Shown here piece after piece: positions 7,232 through 15,535 of a stretch of DNA of 37,154 bases. A program made the position numbers and the translations under genes. The stretch is from DASQQQ01 sp036390995 (GTDB lineage Bacteria; Actinomycetota; UBA4738; HRBIN12). Within the stretch, counting starts at the first letter, position 1; each line of letters begins with the position of its first letter. The stretch covers positions 1 to 37,154 of the forward strand of contig DASWAT010000127.1 of NCBI GenBank assembly GCA_036390995.1, written 5' to 3'. The notes under the pieces were generated by a model. It was not told where the DNA came from. It did no database searches and saw nothing but the letters and a program-made list of their open reading frames with translations.

Positions 7232-8814
7232 CCAACATCCAGACAGAAGTCCTCGTGATCGGAGGGGGCTCCACAGGGCTCGGCGTCGCCCGCGACACGG
7301 CGATGCGTGGGTTCTCCACGGTCCTGGTGGACCGGGGCGACCTGGCCACCGGGACCACCGGCCGGTTCCACGGCCTCCTTCATTCAGGCGGCCGCTACGT
7401 GGTGAAAGACCCGAAGGCGGCCGAGGAGTGCATCCACGAGAACCGCATCCTCCGGGAGATCGCGGCCGATTGTATCGAGGACACTGGCGGCCTGTTCGTC
7501 ACGACTCCGGTCGACGATCCCATGTACGCCGACCGGTTCGCCGAAGCCTGCCGCGCGGTCGACGTCCCAGTCGAAGAGATCCCCGTGGCCGCGGCCCTTC
7601 GCCGCGAGCCACGCCTCAATCCCCGGATCTCACGCGCGTTCACCGTGCCCGACGCCCACATCGACTCGTGGAAGACCGTGTGGGCGTGCGCGCGGTCCGC
7701 CGAAGCGTACGGCGCGCGGATCCTCCCCTACCACGAGGTCCTGCGGTTGGTCGTGGAGGACGGCGCCGTCAAGGGCGCCGTGGCGCTGGACCATCGCGGC
7801 GGCGAGGAGGTCGAGATCGGGGCCGACATCGTGGTCAACGCCTCCGGGGCGTGGGCAGGCCGGATCGCCGCGATGGCCGGCTGCGAGGTCACGGTGTTCC
7901 CCGGCAAGGGGATCATGGTGGCGATGAACCACCGTCTCGTGAACACCGTGGTGAACCGGTGCTCGATGCCGTCCGACGGCGACATCATCGTGCCCGCCCG
8001 CGCCGTCTCGATCATCGGCACCACCGACGTGAAGGTGGCCGACCCCGACGAGTGGGAGATCACGCGCGAGGAGGTCCAGAAGATGCTCGACGCGGGCGAG
8101 AACCTCGTGCCGGGCTTCCGCCAGGCCCGCGCCCTCCGCGTCTGGGGCGGGGTCCGGCCCCTGTACCAGGAGAAGGCCGAGGCCGACACCCGGGACGTGA
8201 CCCGGGCCCACGCGCTCCTCAACCACCGGACGAGGGACGGGGTGGAGCGGTTCCTCACGATCACGGGGGGCAAGTTCTGCACGTTCCGGCTGATGGCCGA
8301 GGAGACGGTGGACGCCCTGTGCGGCGAGCTCGGGGTCGAGCGACCGTGCCGGACCGCCGAGGAGCGCCTCCCGGACTCGGAGGACAAGCGCTACTACTGG
8401 CTCGGCGCGCGCGTCGCGCAGCGGGAGGAGACCCTCCACGACGACCAGCTGATCTGCGAGTGCGAGTTCATCTCCCGCAGCGACCTGGAGGTCGCGCTGC
8501 GCCGCCGCGGAACGGTGAACCTCGACGACATCCGCCGGAGCATCCGGTTGGGGATGGGCCCCTGCCAGGGCGGCTTCTGCATCTACCGGACCGCCGGGAT
8601 CCTCCACGAGATCCAGAAGACCTCCTCGGTGGTCGCGAACCGCGCCCTCCTCGACTTCGTGCAGGAGCGCTGGAAGGGGGTCCAGCCGGTCCTCTACGGC
8701 GACCAGCTCCGGCAGGCCAGGTTCGACGAATGGATCTTCCAGGGGATCCTGGACGTCGGGCACCTGCCCGGCGACGAGGTGCGCAGCGCCACGGTGGAGG
8801 CGACGAGCTCATGA
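7228..8814 (+). CDS. glpA: glycerol-3-phosphate dehydrogenase (quinone, anaerobic type) subunit A
   Basis: The 528-residue FAD flavoprotein oxidises sn-glycerol-3-phosphate to DHAP. VLVIGGGSTGLGVARD near the N-terminus is the Rossmann FAD fold. GTTGRFHGLLHSGGRYV, a VWGGVRPLY block and ITGGKFCTFRLMAEE are DAO/GlpD-family blocks. The C-terminus carries a BFD-like [2Fe-2S] domain with C410-x-C412 and C446-x4-C451, which separates GlpA from the shorter aerobic GlpD. The start ATG 7228 overlaps the stop of a small upstream frame. The stop overlaps the glpB start (ATGA), as expected for the GlpABC complex. It delivers electrons through GlpC to the membrane quinone pool. Confidence 0.96.
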   Translation: MTNIQTEVLVIGGGSTGLGVARDTAMRGFSTVLVDRGDLATGTTGRFHGLLHSGGRYVVKDPKAAEECIHENRILREIAADCIEDTGGLFVTTPVDDPMYADRFAEACRAVDVPVEEIPVAAALRREPRLNPRISRAFTVPDAHIDSWKTVWACARSAEAYGARILPYHEVLRLVVEDGAVKGAVALDHRGGEEVEIGADIVVNASGAWAGRIAAMAGCEVTVFPGKGIMVAMNHRLVNTVVNRCSMPSDGDIIVPARAVSIIGTTDVKVADPDEWEITREEVQKMLDAGENLVPGFRQARALRVWGGVRPLYQEKAEADTRDVTRAHALLNHRTRDGVERFLTITGGKFCTFRLMAEETVDALCGELGVERPCRTAEERLPDSEDKRYYWLGARVAQREETLHDDQLICECEFISRSDLEVALRRRGTVNLDDIRRSIRLGMGPCQGGFCIYRTAGILHEIQKTSSVVANRALLDFVQERWKGVQPVLYGDQLRQARFDEWIFQGILDVGHLPGDEVRSATVEATSS

Positions 8815-10073
8815 GCACCGATGTCGTCGTGATCGGGGCCGGCCTCTCGGGACTGACGGCGGCCGTCCGACTGGCCGAGGAAGGTCGACGGACGGTGCTC
8901 CTGGCCCAGGGCGTGGGTTCCACCCACCTGGCGCCCGCCTGCATCGACGTCCTCGGCTACGCGCCCGACCTCGTCGAGAGCCCGGCGAAGGCCGTGCCCG
9001 CCCTCGTGGCCGAGCATCCCGAGCACCCCTACGCGCGCGTGGCCCCCGAGACCCTCGCGGCGAGCGTCGCCTGGCTCCGGGAACGGGCCGACGGCCTGGG
9101 CTACACGGGGTCGCTCGAGGAGAACCTGCTCGTCCCGACCGCGGTCGGCGTGCCGAAGCCCACGGCCATCGTGCCCGAGGCCATGGCCGCGGGCGATCTG
9201 CGGTCCGGCGGGCGGTTCGTCTTCGTCGGCCTCCGAGCCCTCAAGAACTTCTATCCCGCCTACCTCGCGGAGAACCTCTCGCAGGTCAAGCTCCCCTCGG
9301 GCGCCACCCTAGAGGCCCGGGCGGTCCGGCTCTCCGATCCCGGCCGCGAGGCCGACGTCGGTCCCCTCGACTACGCCAGGGCATTCGAGGATCCCGTGTT
9401 CCGACGGGCCGTCACCGACGAGCTCCGGCTCAACCTGCAGCCCGGGGAGATCGTGGGGTTCCCGGCGGTCCTCGGCTTGGATGAGCACGAGGCCGTGCTG
9501 AAGGAGCTCCGGGACGCCCTCGAACGGCCCGTGTTCGAGGTTTCGTCCCTGCCCCCGTCGGTCCCGGGCATCCGGTTGTTCCGGACGCTCCGCGCGGCCT
9601 TCCGGCGGGTGGGCGGCCGGCTCGTGATCGGCCCGACGGCGACCGGAGCCAAGTCCGGCGATGGGCGTGTCGAGGCGCTGGTGGTCCAGTCGGCAGCACA
9701 CCGGACGACGACATACGAGGCCGGATCGTTCGTGCTGGCCACCGGAGGGTTCGCGGCGGGAGCGATCCTCCTCGACTCCTTCGGCGAGGTCCGGGAGACC
9801 GTGTTCGGGCTCCCCGTGTCCGGGGTGCCGCCCACCGACGAGCCCCGGTTCCTCCCCGGCTACCTCGACGATCATCCGATGGCCCGGGCCGGGCTGGCCG
9901 TGGACGGGCGCCTCCGGCCGACCGACGCCGACGGCCACCCCGTCTACGAGAACCTCTATGCCGTCGGGGCCATGCTGCACGGCGCGGAGCCGTGGCGGGA
10001 GCAGTCCGGCAACGGCCTGGCCCTCGCCACCGGGTTCGCAGCCGCCGCGCAGATCCTGGAGGAAGCGTCCTGA
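8811..10073 (+). CDS. glpB: anaerobic glycerol-3-phosphate dehydrogenase subunit B
   Basis: The 420-residue flavoprotein begins MSTDVVVIGAGLSGLTAAVRLAEEG, an FAD/NAD-binding glycine-rich fold, and is the normal length for GlpB. VGSTHLAPACIDVLGY and an FVLATGGFAAGAI block match the family, and the C-terminus (ENLYAVGAMLHGAEPW...GNGLALATGFAAA) is characteristic. The first codon overlaps the last of glpA and the last overlaps the first of glpC, so the three subunits are translationally coupled. GlpB is believed to sit between the GlpA catalytic subunit and the GlpC iron-sulfur anchor. Confidence 0.94.
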   Translation: MSTDVVVIGAGLSGLTAAVRLAEEGRRTVLLAQGVGSTHLAPACIDVLGYAPDLVESPAKAVPALVAEHPEHPYARVAPETLAASVAWLRERADGLGYTGSLEENLLVPTAVGVPKPTAIVPEAMAAGDLRSGGRFVFVGLRALKNFYPAYLAENLSQVKLPSGATLEARAVRLSDPGREADVGPLDYARAFEDPVFRRAVTDELRLNLQPGEIVGFPAVLGLDEHEAVLKELRDALERPVFEVSSLPPSVPGIRLFRTLRAAFRRVGGRLVIGPTATGAKSGDGRVEALVVQSAAHRTTTYEAGSFVLATGGFAAGAILLDSFGEVRETVFGLPVSGVPPTDEPRFLPGYLDDHPMARAGLAVDGRLRPTDADGHPVYENLYAVGAMLHGAEPWREQSGNGLALATGFAAAAQILEEAS

Positions 10074-11305
10074 TGCAGACGATGGAGACGATGGAGTGGG
10101 TCCGGGGCTCCCTCGACCACTGCGTGAAGTGCACGATCTGTGAGACGGCCTGCCCCGTCTCGAACGTCACGCCTCTGTTCCCAGGGCCGAAGTACGTGGG
10201 ACCGCAGGCCGAGCGCTTCCGGACGGCCGAGGGGAGTCCCGACGCCTCGCTCGACTACTGCTCCGGGTGTGGGATCTGCACGACCGTGTGCCCACAGGGC
10301 GTGAAGATCGCCGAGATCAACGCGAAGGCCCGCGCGGTGATGAAGGCCGAGCACGGTGTGCCGCTCCGGGACCGGATCATCGCGCGGTCGGGCCTCACGG
10401 GGAAGATCGGAACGCCGGTCGCGCCGATCGCGAACTGGTTCCTGGCGAACCCGGTGTTCCGGCGGCTCCTCGAACGGACACTGCGGATCCATCGCGACGC
10501 CCCGGTGCCCAGGTTCGCCGGTCGGACCTTCCAGTCATGGGCCCGCAGGCACCGGCCACCGGCTGCTCCAACCAAGGCGGTCGTCTACTTCCACGGGTGC
10601 AGTACGAACTACTACGAGCCCCGGCTCGGCGAGATGACCGTGGCGGTCCTCGAGCACAACGGGTTCCGGGTCCTCGTGCCTCGCGGCCAGGAGTGTTGCG
10701 GTCTCCCCCTCCAGTCGAACGGGCTCCTGGACGACGCCCGCCGGTACGTCAAGAAGCTGGCCGAGACCCTGGTGCCCTACGCCCGCCGCGGGTACGACAT
10801 CGTGGCCACCTCGACGAGCTGCGGGCTCATGCTGAAACGCGAGGCGATGGAGATGCTCGATCTCGAGGACGACGAGGTCCTCCGAACGGTCTCCGCGCAC
10901 ACCTACGACATCTGCGAGTTCCTGGTCGAGCTCCACGAGCGGGATGAGCTCCGGACCGACTTCAACCCGCTGCCCATCACCGTGCCGTATCACGCGCCGT
11001 GCCAGCAGGCGGGTCACTGGATGGGGAAGCCTGCCCTGGAGCTCTTCGCGCTGATCCCCGAGCTCCGGGTGGAGGAGAGCGACGCGGACTGCTGCGGCAT
11101 CGCCGGGACCTACGGGCTGAAGGCCGAGAAGTACGACATCTCGATGGCCGTCGGCGCACCCCTGTTCCGACAGGTCCAGGAGGCCCGGTCGGAGCTCGCC
11201 GCCTGCGACAGCGAGACGTGCCGCTGGCAGATCGCCAAGGCGACCGGGGTTCCCTCGGTCCACCCGATCGAGGTGCTCTACCGGTCCTACGGCCTCGGCG
11301 GGTGA
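10073..11305 (+). CDS. glpC: anaerobic glycerol-3-phosphate dehydrogenase iron-sulfur subunit C
   Basis: The 410-residue protein has two N-terminal [4Fe-4S] ferredoxin motifs: C17xxC20xxC23xxxCP and C63xxC66xxC69xxxCP. Two CCG domains follow, with PRGQECCGLPLQSNG and ESDADCCGIAGTYG as their signature cysteine pairs, the heterodisulfide-reductase-like fold of GlpC. It anchors GlpAB to the membrane and passes electrons to quinone. ATG 10073 overlaps the glpB stop (TGATG), with GGAGG about nine bases upstream; a second ATG nine bases on is possible. No separate haem-containing anchor gene accompanies the trio. Confidence 0.95.
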   Translation: MQTMETMEWVRGSLDHCVKCTICETACPVSNVTPLFPGPKYVGPQAERFRTAEGSPDASLDYCSGCGICTTVCPQGVKIAEINAKARAVMKAEHGVPLRDRIIARSGLTGKIGTPVAPIANWFLANPVFRRLLERTLRIHRDAPVPRFAGRTFQSWARRHRPPAAPTKAVVYFHGCSTNYYEPRLGEMTVAVLEHNGFRVLVPRGQECCGLPLQSNGLLDDARRYVKKLAETLVPYARRGYDIVATSTSCGLMLKREAMEMLDLEDDEVLRTVSAHTYDICEFLVELHERDELRTDFNPLPITVPYHAPCQQAGHWMGKPALELFALIPELRVEESDADCCGIAGTYGLKAEKYDISMAVGAPLFRQVQEARSELAACDSETCRWQIAKATGVPSVHPIEVLYRSYGLGG

Positions 11306-11351
11306 GGGACAGGCGCTTCTCGCCGGCCGAGGGAGCTGGGGGGCGGACTCC

Positions 11352-13844
11352 GTGATCGGGATCGTGCTCGTCTCGCACAGCCACACCCTTGCGGAGGGTG
11401 TGGCCGAGCTGGCGCGCGAGATGGGCGGGGCCGACGTCCGGCTGGAGGCCGTCGGCGGTCTGGACATGCCCGATCACCCGATCGGCACCGACGCGGTCCT
11501 CGTCCAGCAGGCCATCGAGCGCGCCTGGTCCGAGGACGGGGTGTTGGTGCTGATGGACCTCGGCAGCGCGGTGCTGTCCGCCGAGATGGCCGTGGAGATG
11601 ATGCCCGAGGAGCGCCGGGGCCGGGTCCGGCTGTGCGATGCCCCGTTCGTGGAAGGCGCCGTCGCCGCTGCCGTGGCCGCGCGTCTGGAGCGATCGCTCG
11701 ACGAGGTCGAGGCCGAGGCGCGGGGCGGGTTGGAGCCGAAAGCCGCGCACCTCGGGACCTCCGTCCCCGTCTCGGCCGAGACGCCCGCCGAAGCGGTCGC
11801 GAGCCATGCTGGGCCGGCCGTCACAGCCGAGCTCGAGGTCGACAACCCGCTCGGTCTGCACGCCCGGCCTGCGGCACGGTTCGTGCAGACCGCGTCGCGG
11901 TTCGACGCGGACGTCCGGGTCCGCAACCTGAGCACCGGCCGGGGCCCCGCCAGCGCGCGGAGCCTGAACCAGGTGGCGACGCTCGGCGTGCTCCACGGCC
12001 ACCGCATCGAGGTCTCGGCCGCGGGACCCCAGGCCGAGGAGGCCGTCGAGGCCTTGCGCGTGCTCGCCGCGGAGCACTTCGGCGATCGCGAGGAGGAGGC
12101 CGCGGCACCGCCGCCGGAACGGGGCGGGGCGGCTGCGGCGGCCGGGGCCATCGTGGGGCTCCCGGCCTCGTCCGGCATCGCGGTGGGACCGGCGAGGCAC
12201 TTCCGGCAGCCCGATCTGCCGGTGCCCGCCGGTCCGGCCGACGACCGCGAGGACGAGTGGAGGGCGTTCGAGGAGGCCGTGGAGGACGTGCGCGCCGAGA
12301 TCCGCCGGACCCGGGATTCCGTGGCCGCCCGCGTCGGCCAGGAGAGCGCGGCGATCTTCGACGCCCACGGACTGTTCCTCCAGGACGAGGACCTGCTGGG
12401 CCCCACCCGTTCCGCCGTGATGGACGAGGGCAGGAACGCGGCCGCGGCATGGTGGACGACGGTGGAGAAGGCGGTCCAGACCTGGCGGGCCCTGGACGAT
12501 CCGTACCTGCGGGCCAGGGCGGCCGACCTCGAGGCGGTGGGCCGCCAGGTGCTGGCCCGTCTCCTCGGGGCCACGCCGGGGCCGCCGACGTTGGCCGGCC
12601 CCGGGATCCTCGTAGCTGCTGACCTCACGCCCGCAGACACCGCGGGCCTGGATCCTGGCATCGTGCTCGGCGTTGCCACCGCGTTCGGCGGCCCGACGTC
12701 CCACTCGGCGATCCTGGCTCGGTCGCTGGGGATCCCGGCTGCGGTGGGCCTGGGACGGGCGGTCCTGGAGGTGGACGAGGGGGCGCCCGTCGTGCTCGAC
12801 GGTGATGCAGGAACGCTCACCCGGGATCCGTCCCCGGCAGCCATCGAGGAGGCCCGGTCGCGCGGGGAGCGATCCCGCGCCGCCGAGGCCGAGGCCCGCG
12901 CCGCCGCCGGCGAGCCCGCCGTGACCATCGACGGCACACGGATCGAGGTGGTCGCGAACGTCGGCCGTCCCGAGGACGCGGTTGCCGCGGCGACGTCGGG
13001 CGCCGAGGGCGTCGGGCTGCTCCGCACCGAATTCCTGTTCCTCGGCCGGGATACGATGCCGAGCGAGGAAGAGCAGACGGCGGCGTACCGGGCGGTGGCC
13101 GAGGCGCTCGGCGGCAAGCCGATCATCGTCCGGACGCTGGACGTGGGCGGGGACAAGCCCCTCCCCTACCTGCCGATGCCCGAGGAGGCGAATCCGTTCC
13201 TCGGCGTCCGGGGCCTGCGGCTCGGGCTCGCGCAGCCGGAGATCCTCAGGACCCAGCTCCGCGCGTTGCTCCGGGTGGCGGCCGACCACCCCATCCGGGT
13301 GATGTTCCCGATGGTCTCCACCCCGGAGGAGCTCCAGGAGGCGAAGGCGGTGCTCGAGCAAGCGAGGGCCGAGCTCCGGCAGACTGGCGCACGGCTCCCC
13401 GATCGCCTGGAGGCGGGCATCATGGTCGAGGTCCCCTCGGCCGCGCTGCAGGCGGCGACGTTCGCCGAGGACGCCGACTTCTTCTCCATCGGCACGAACG
13501 ACCTCACGCAGTACACGCTGGCCGCCGAGCGTGGCAACGAACGCGTGGCCGCTCTGGCCGACGGCCTCCACCCCGCAGTCCTGCGGCTGATCGCGATGAC
13601 CGTGGAGGGCGCGGCGCCGCTTCAGCGGATGGTGGGAGTATGCGGCGAGCTCGCCGGAGATCCCGTGGCCGTGCCCATCCTCGTCGGCCTGGGGGTGACC
13701 GAGCTGTCCGCGAGCCCGCCGGCGGTCCCGCGGGTGAAGCGCGCCGTACGCCAGACCGATCTCGGATCGGCCCGGGAGCTGGCTCGCAAGGCCCTCGGTC
13801 TGCGCTCGGCGACGGACGTCCGCGAGCTCGCGGCGCGCAGCTGA
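11352..13844 (+). CDS. dhaM: DhaM-HPr-Enzyme I fusion: complete PEP-dependent phosphoryl donor for DhaL
   Basis: 830 residues in three modules. Residues 1-125 are the EIIA-Dha (mannose-EIIA-like) domain, with VSHSHTLAEGV (His9) and LMDLGSA. Residues about 157-245 are an HPr domain with GLHARPAA (His170) and a serine (204) at the HPr Ser46 position. Residues about 265-830 are a full Enzyme I: GGPTSHSAI (His451), the PEP-binding block FFSIGTNDLTQY and the active-site cysteine block GVCGELAGD. Phosphate would pass PEP to EI to HPr to EIIA-Dha to DhaL-ADP. Enterobacterial DhaM (about 470 residues) carries only the N-terminal part of EI and needs cellular EI/HPr; this one appears self-sufficient. 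A linker rich in Ala/Pro joins HPr and EI. Start GTG 11352; 46 bp after glpC, same operon. Confidence 0.95.
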   Translation: MIGIVLVSHSHTLAEGVAELAREMGGADVRLEAVGGLDMPDHPIGTDAVLVQQAIERAWSEDGVLVLMDLGSAVLSAEMAVEMMPEERRGRVRLCDAPFVEGAVAAAVAARLERSLDEVEAEARGGLEPKAAHLGTSVPVSAETPAEAVASHAGPAVTAELEVDNPLGLHARPAARFVQTASRFDADVRVRNLSTGRGPASARSLNQVATLGVLHGHRIEVSAAGPQAEEAVEALRVLAAEHFGDREEEAAAPPPERGGAAAAAGAIVGLPASSGIAVGPARHFRQPDLPVPAGPADDREDEWRAFEEAVEDVRAEIRRTRDSVAARVGQESAAIFDAHGLFLQDEDLLGPTRSAVMDEGRNAAAAWWTTVEKAVQTWRALDDPYLRARAADLEAVGRQVLARLLGATPGPPTLAGPGILVAADLTPADTAGLDPGIVLGVATAFGGPTSHSAILARSLGIPAAVGLGRAVLEVDEGAPVVLDGDAGTLTRDPSPAAIEEARSRGERSRAAEAEARAAAGEPAVTIDGTRIEVVANVGRPEDAVAAATSGAEGVGLLRTEFLFLGRDTMPSEEEQTAAYRAVAEALGGKPIIVRTLDVGGDKPLPYLPMPEEANPFLGVRGLRLGLAQPEILRTQLRALLRVAADHPIRVMFPMVSTPEELQEAKAVLEQARAELRQTGARLPDRLEAGIMVEVPSAALQAATFAEDADFFSIGTNDLTQYTLAAERGNERVAALADGLHPAVLRLIAMTVEGAAPLQRMVGVCGELAGDPVAVPILVGLGVTELSASPPAVPRVKRAVRQTDLGSARELARKALGLRSATDVRELAARS

Positions 13845-13853
13845 GCGCGCTGC

Positions 13854-13859
13854 TAGGGT
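13854..13859 (+). promoter_or_regulatory. candidate -10 element for leaderless pgsA
   Basis: TAGGGT, a TANNNT hexamer, lies eight bases before the GTG proposed as the pgsA start, immediately after the dhaM stop. No Shine-Dalgarno sequence lies between, so a leaderless transcript is likely and pgsA may have its own promoter beyond the glycerol operon. Confidence 0.4.
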
Positions 13860-13867
13860 TGAGCCGG

Positions 13868-14440
13868 GTGGCCGTGAACGAACGCGCGACGAAGGCAGCC
13901 TCGCTGCTTCGCCGGATCACGTACCTGCGGGTGGTCCTGGTCCCGGTCGTGATGTGGCTGCTGCTCGAGGACCCGTTCCGGCACGCCTACGGGGTGGCCG
14001 GGGGGCTGTTCGCCTTCGCCGCCGTCACCGACTTCTTCGACGGTTTCCTGGCCCGGCGGTGGAAGGCCACGACTACGCTCGGCAGCTTCCTCGACACGAC
14101 GGCCGACAAGCTCTTGGTCTCGGGCGTCCTCGTGGCCCTCGTAGGCGTAGGGCGCGCTTCACCATGGATCGCCACGATCATCGTGGGTCGCGAGCTTCTG
14201 ATCCTCGGCCTGCGCGGGGTGGTCGCCGCCGACGGCACCGTGATGCGACCGTCGATCTGGGGCAAGCTGAAGGCGAACGTCCAGTTCGTGGCGATCTTCC
14301 TGGCGATCGTGCGGACCACGCCGCAGCTCGGTCCGCTGTTCGTGGACCAGTGGGCGATGCTCGCGGCTGCCGTCGTTACCGTGCTGTCCGCCGTGGAGTA
14401 CCTCACCCGGTTCTCCGGGACCCTGTCCCTCCGCCGCTGA
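13868..14440 (+). CDS. pgsA: CDP-diacylglycerol-glycerol-3-phosphate 3-phosphatidyltransferase (PgsA-like)
   Basis: This 190-residue integral membrane enzyme has the complete CDP-alcohol phosphotransferase motif DG-x2-AR-x8-G-x3-D-x3-D, read as DGFLAR...LGSFLDTTADK. Length and the RITYLRVVLVPVVMWLLL opening fit PgsA, which makes phosphatidylglycerol phosphate from CDP-diacylglycerol and glycerol-3-phosphate. Substrate choice within the family (G3P versus inositol phosphate) is inferred from similarity and from the neighbouring glycerol-3-phosphate genes. Start GTG 13868 is preferred (GTG 13874 possible) from the spacing of TAGGGT. The extended SDR gene follows after 7 bp. Confidence 0.88.
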   Translation: MAVNERATKAASLLRRITYLRVVLVPVVMWLLLEDPFRHAYGVAGGLFAFAAVTDFFDGFLARRWKATTTLGSFLDTTADKLLVSGVLVALVGVGRASPWIATIIVGRELLILGLRGVVAADGTVMRPSIWGKLKANVQFVAIFLAIVRTTPQLGPLFVDQWAMLAAAVVTVLSAVEYLTRFSGTLSLRR

Positions 14441-14447
14441 AGCCACC

Positions 14448-15446
14448 GTGGCCGGCCGGGCGTTCGTCACGGGAGGGTCCGGCTTCGTCGGCGGCGCGCT
14501 GATCCGCCGGCTGGTCTCCGGCGGCGCCGAGGTCGTGGCCCTGGCCCGCTCCGACACCGCGGCGATGACGCTCGAAGCGCTCGGCGCCCGGCCTGTCCGA
14601 GGCGACCTGCAGGATCCGTCCACCCTGGCGACCGCGATGCGCGGCTGCGACGTCGCGTACCACGTCGCGGGTGTGTCCCGCTCGTGTCTGCGCGCTCGCG
14701 ATCGCTCGGAGATGCTCCGCACGAACGTGGACGGCACGCGGAGCGTCCTCCGGGCCGCGGCGACGGCGGGCGTGACGCGGGTCGTCCACACCTCGTCGGG
14801 GGCGACGATCGGCGAGCGCCGGGGCGAGGTCGGAAGGGAGGACACACGGCACCGAGGTGGCTTCCTCACCGACTACGAACGATCGAAGTTCGAAGCCGAG
14901 CGGGCGGCGCTCGACCTGGGCGCCGAGCTCGGCGTGGATGTCGTCGTGGTCAACCCGGCGTCCGTCCAGGGCCCCGGACGCGCCGACGGCTCGGGCCGGC
15001 TCCTGCTCCTGGCCATGCGAGGCCGTCCCGTGCCGGCTATCCACACCCACCTCGGCATCGTGGACGTGGAGGACTGCGCGGCCGGCCACGTCCTGGCCGC
15101 CGAGCGCGGGACGCCGTTCCGGCGCTACCTGCTATGCGGAGCGAGTCCGTCCACCCGGGAGCTGCTCGAGGCGATCGAGCGCGTGCTGGGACGGCGGGTG
15201 AGGGTGGCCTTCGTGCCCGGGGCGCTCCTGTCCGCGGCCGGTTCCGCCGGCGATGCGTACGCCCGCCTGACCGGACGGGTCCCGCCCGTGTGCCGGGAGC
15301 TCGCCCGCTCCGGCCGCCACGGTCACCGGTACGACGGCTCGCGCGCGGTGCGGGAGCTCGGGCTCGCGTACACGCCGCTCGAGGAGACCCTCCGGCGCGC
15401 GGCCGCGTGGTTCGAGGCTTCAGGGCTGCTGTCCCCCCGCCGCTGA
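14448..15446 (+). CDS. extended short-chain dehydrogenase / NAD-dependent epimerase
   Basis: The 332-residue Rossmann protein begins with FVTGGSGFVGGALIRRLV (TGxxGxxG nucleotide-binding motif). It has VAYHVAGVS and HTSSGATIG (the catalytic Ser/Thr region) and YERSK, the YxxxK catalytic pair. This is the sugar-epimerase/dihydroflavonol-reductase type of extended SDR; the layout resembles HpnA-like hopanoid-associated epimerases, but no hopanoid genes are nearby. It starts at GTG 14448, 7 bp after pgsA, and probably shares its transcript. Substrate is not predictable; lipid-linked sugar or isoprenoid alcohol are reasonable guesses. Confidence 0.88.
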   Translation: MAGRAFVTGGSGFVGGALIRRLVSGGAEVVALARSDTAAMTLEALGARPVRGDLQDPSTLATAMRGCDVAYHVAGVSRSCLRARDRSEMLRTNVDGTRSVLRAAATAGVTRVVHTSSGATIGERRGEVGREDTRHRGGFLTDYERSKFEAERAALDLGAELGVDVVVVNPASVQGPGRADGSGRLLLLAMRGRPVPAIHTHLGIVDVEDCAAGHVLAAERGTPFRRYLLCGASPSTRELLEAIERVLGRRVRVAFVPGALLSAAGSAGDAYARLTGRVPPVCRELARSGRHGHRYDGSRAVRELGLAYTPLEETLRRAAAWFEASGLLSPRR

Positions 15447-15535
15447 CGTGCTCCGGAGCGGAGCCGCAGGACCCGGGCTACGATGAGCCATCGCCTCCTC
15501 GGAGGCGCCCGAGCGACACGGAGGTGCACCGCGTC

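Noticed and set aside
7140..10073. A single long frame that could be read as a fused protein covering glpA and glpB
   Set aside because: Its first 557 codons are an out-of-frame, Arg/Pro/Gly-rich reading of glpA; the true glpB begins at ATG 8811 with a glycine-rich FAD motif, and glpA has its own well-conserved frame.
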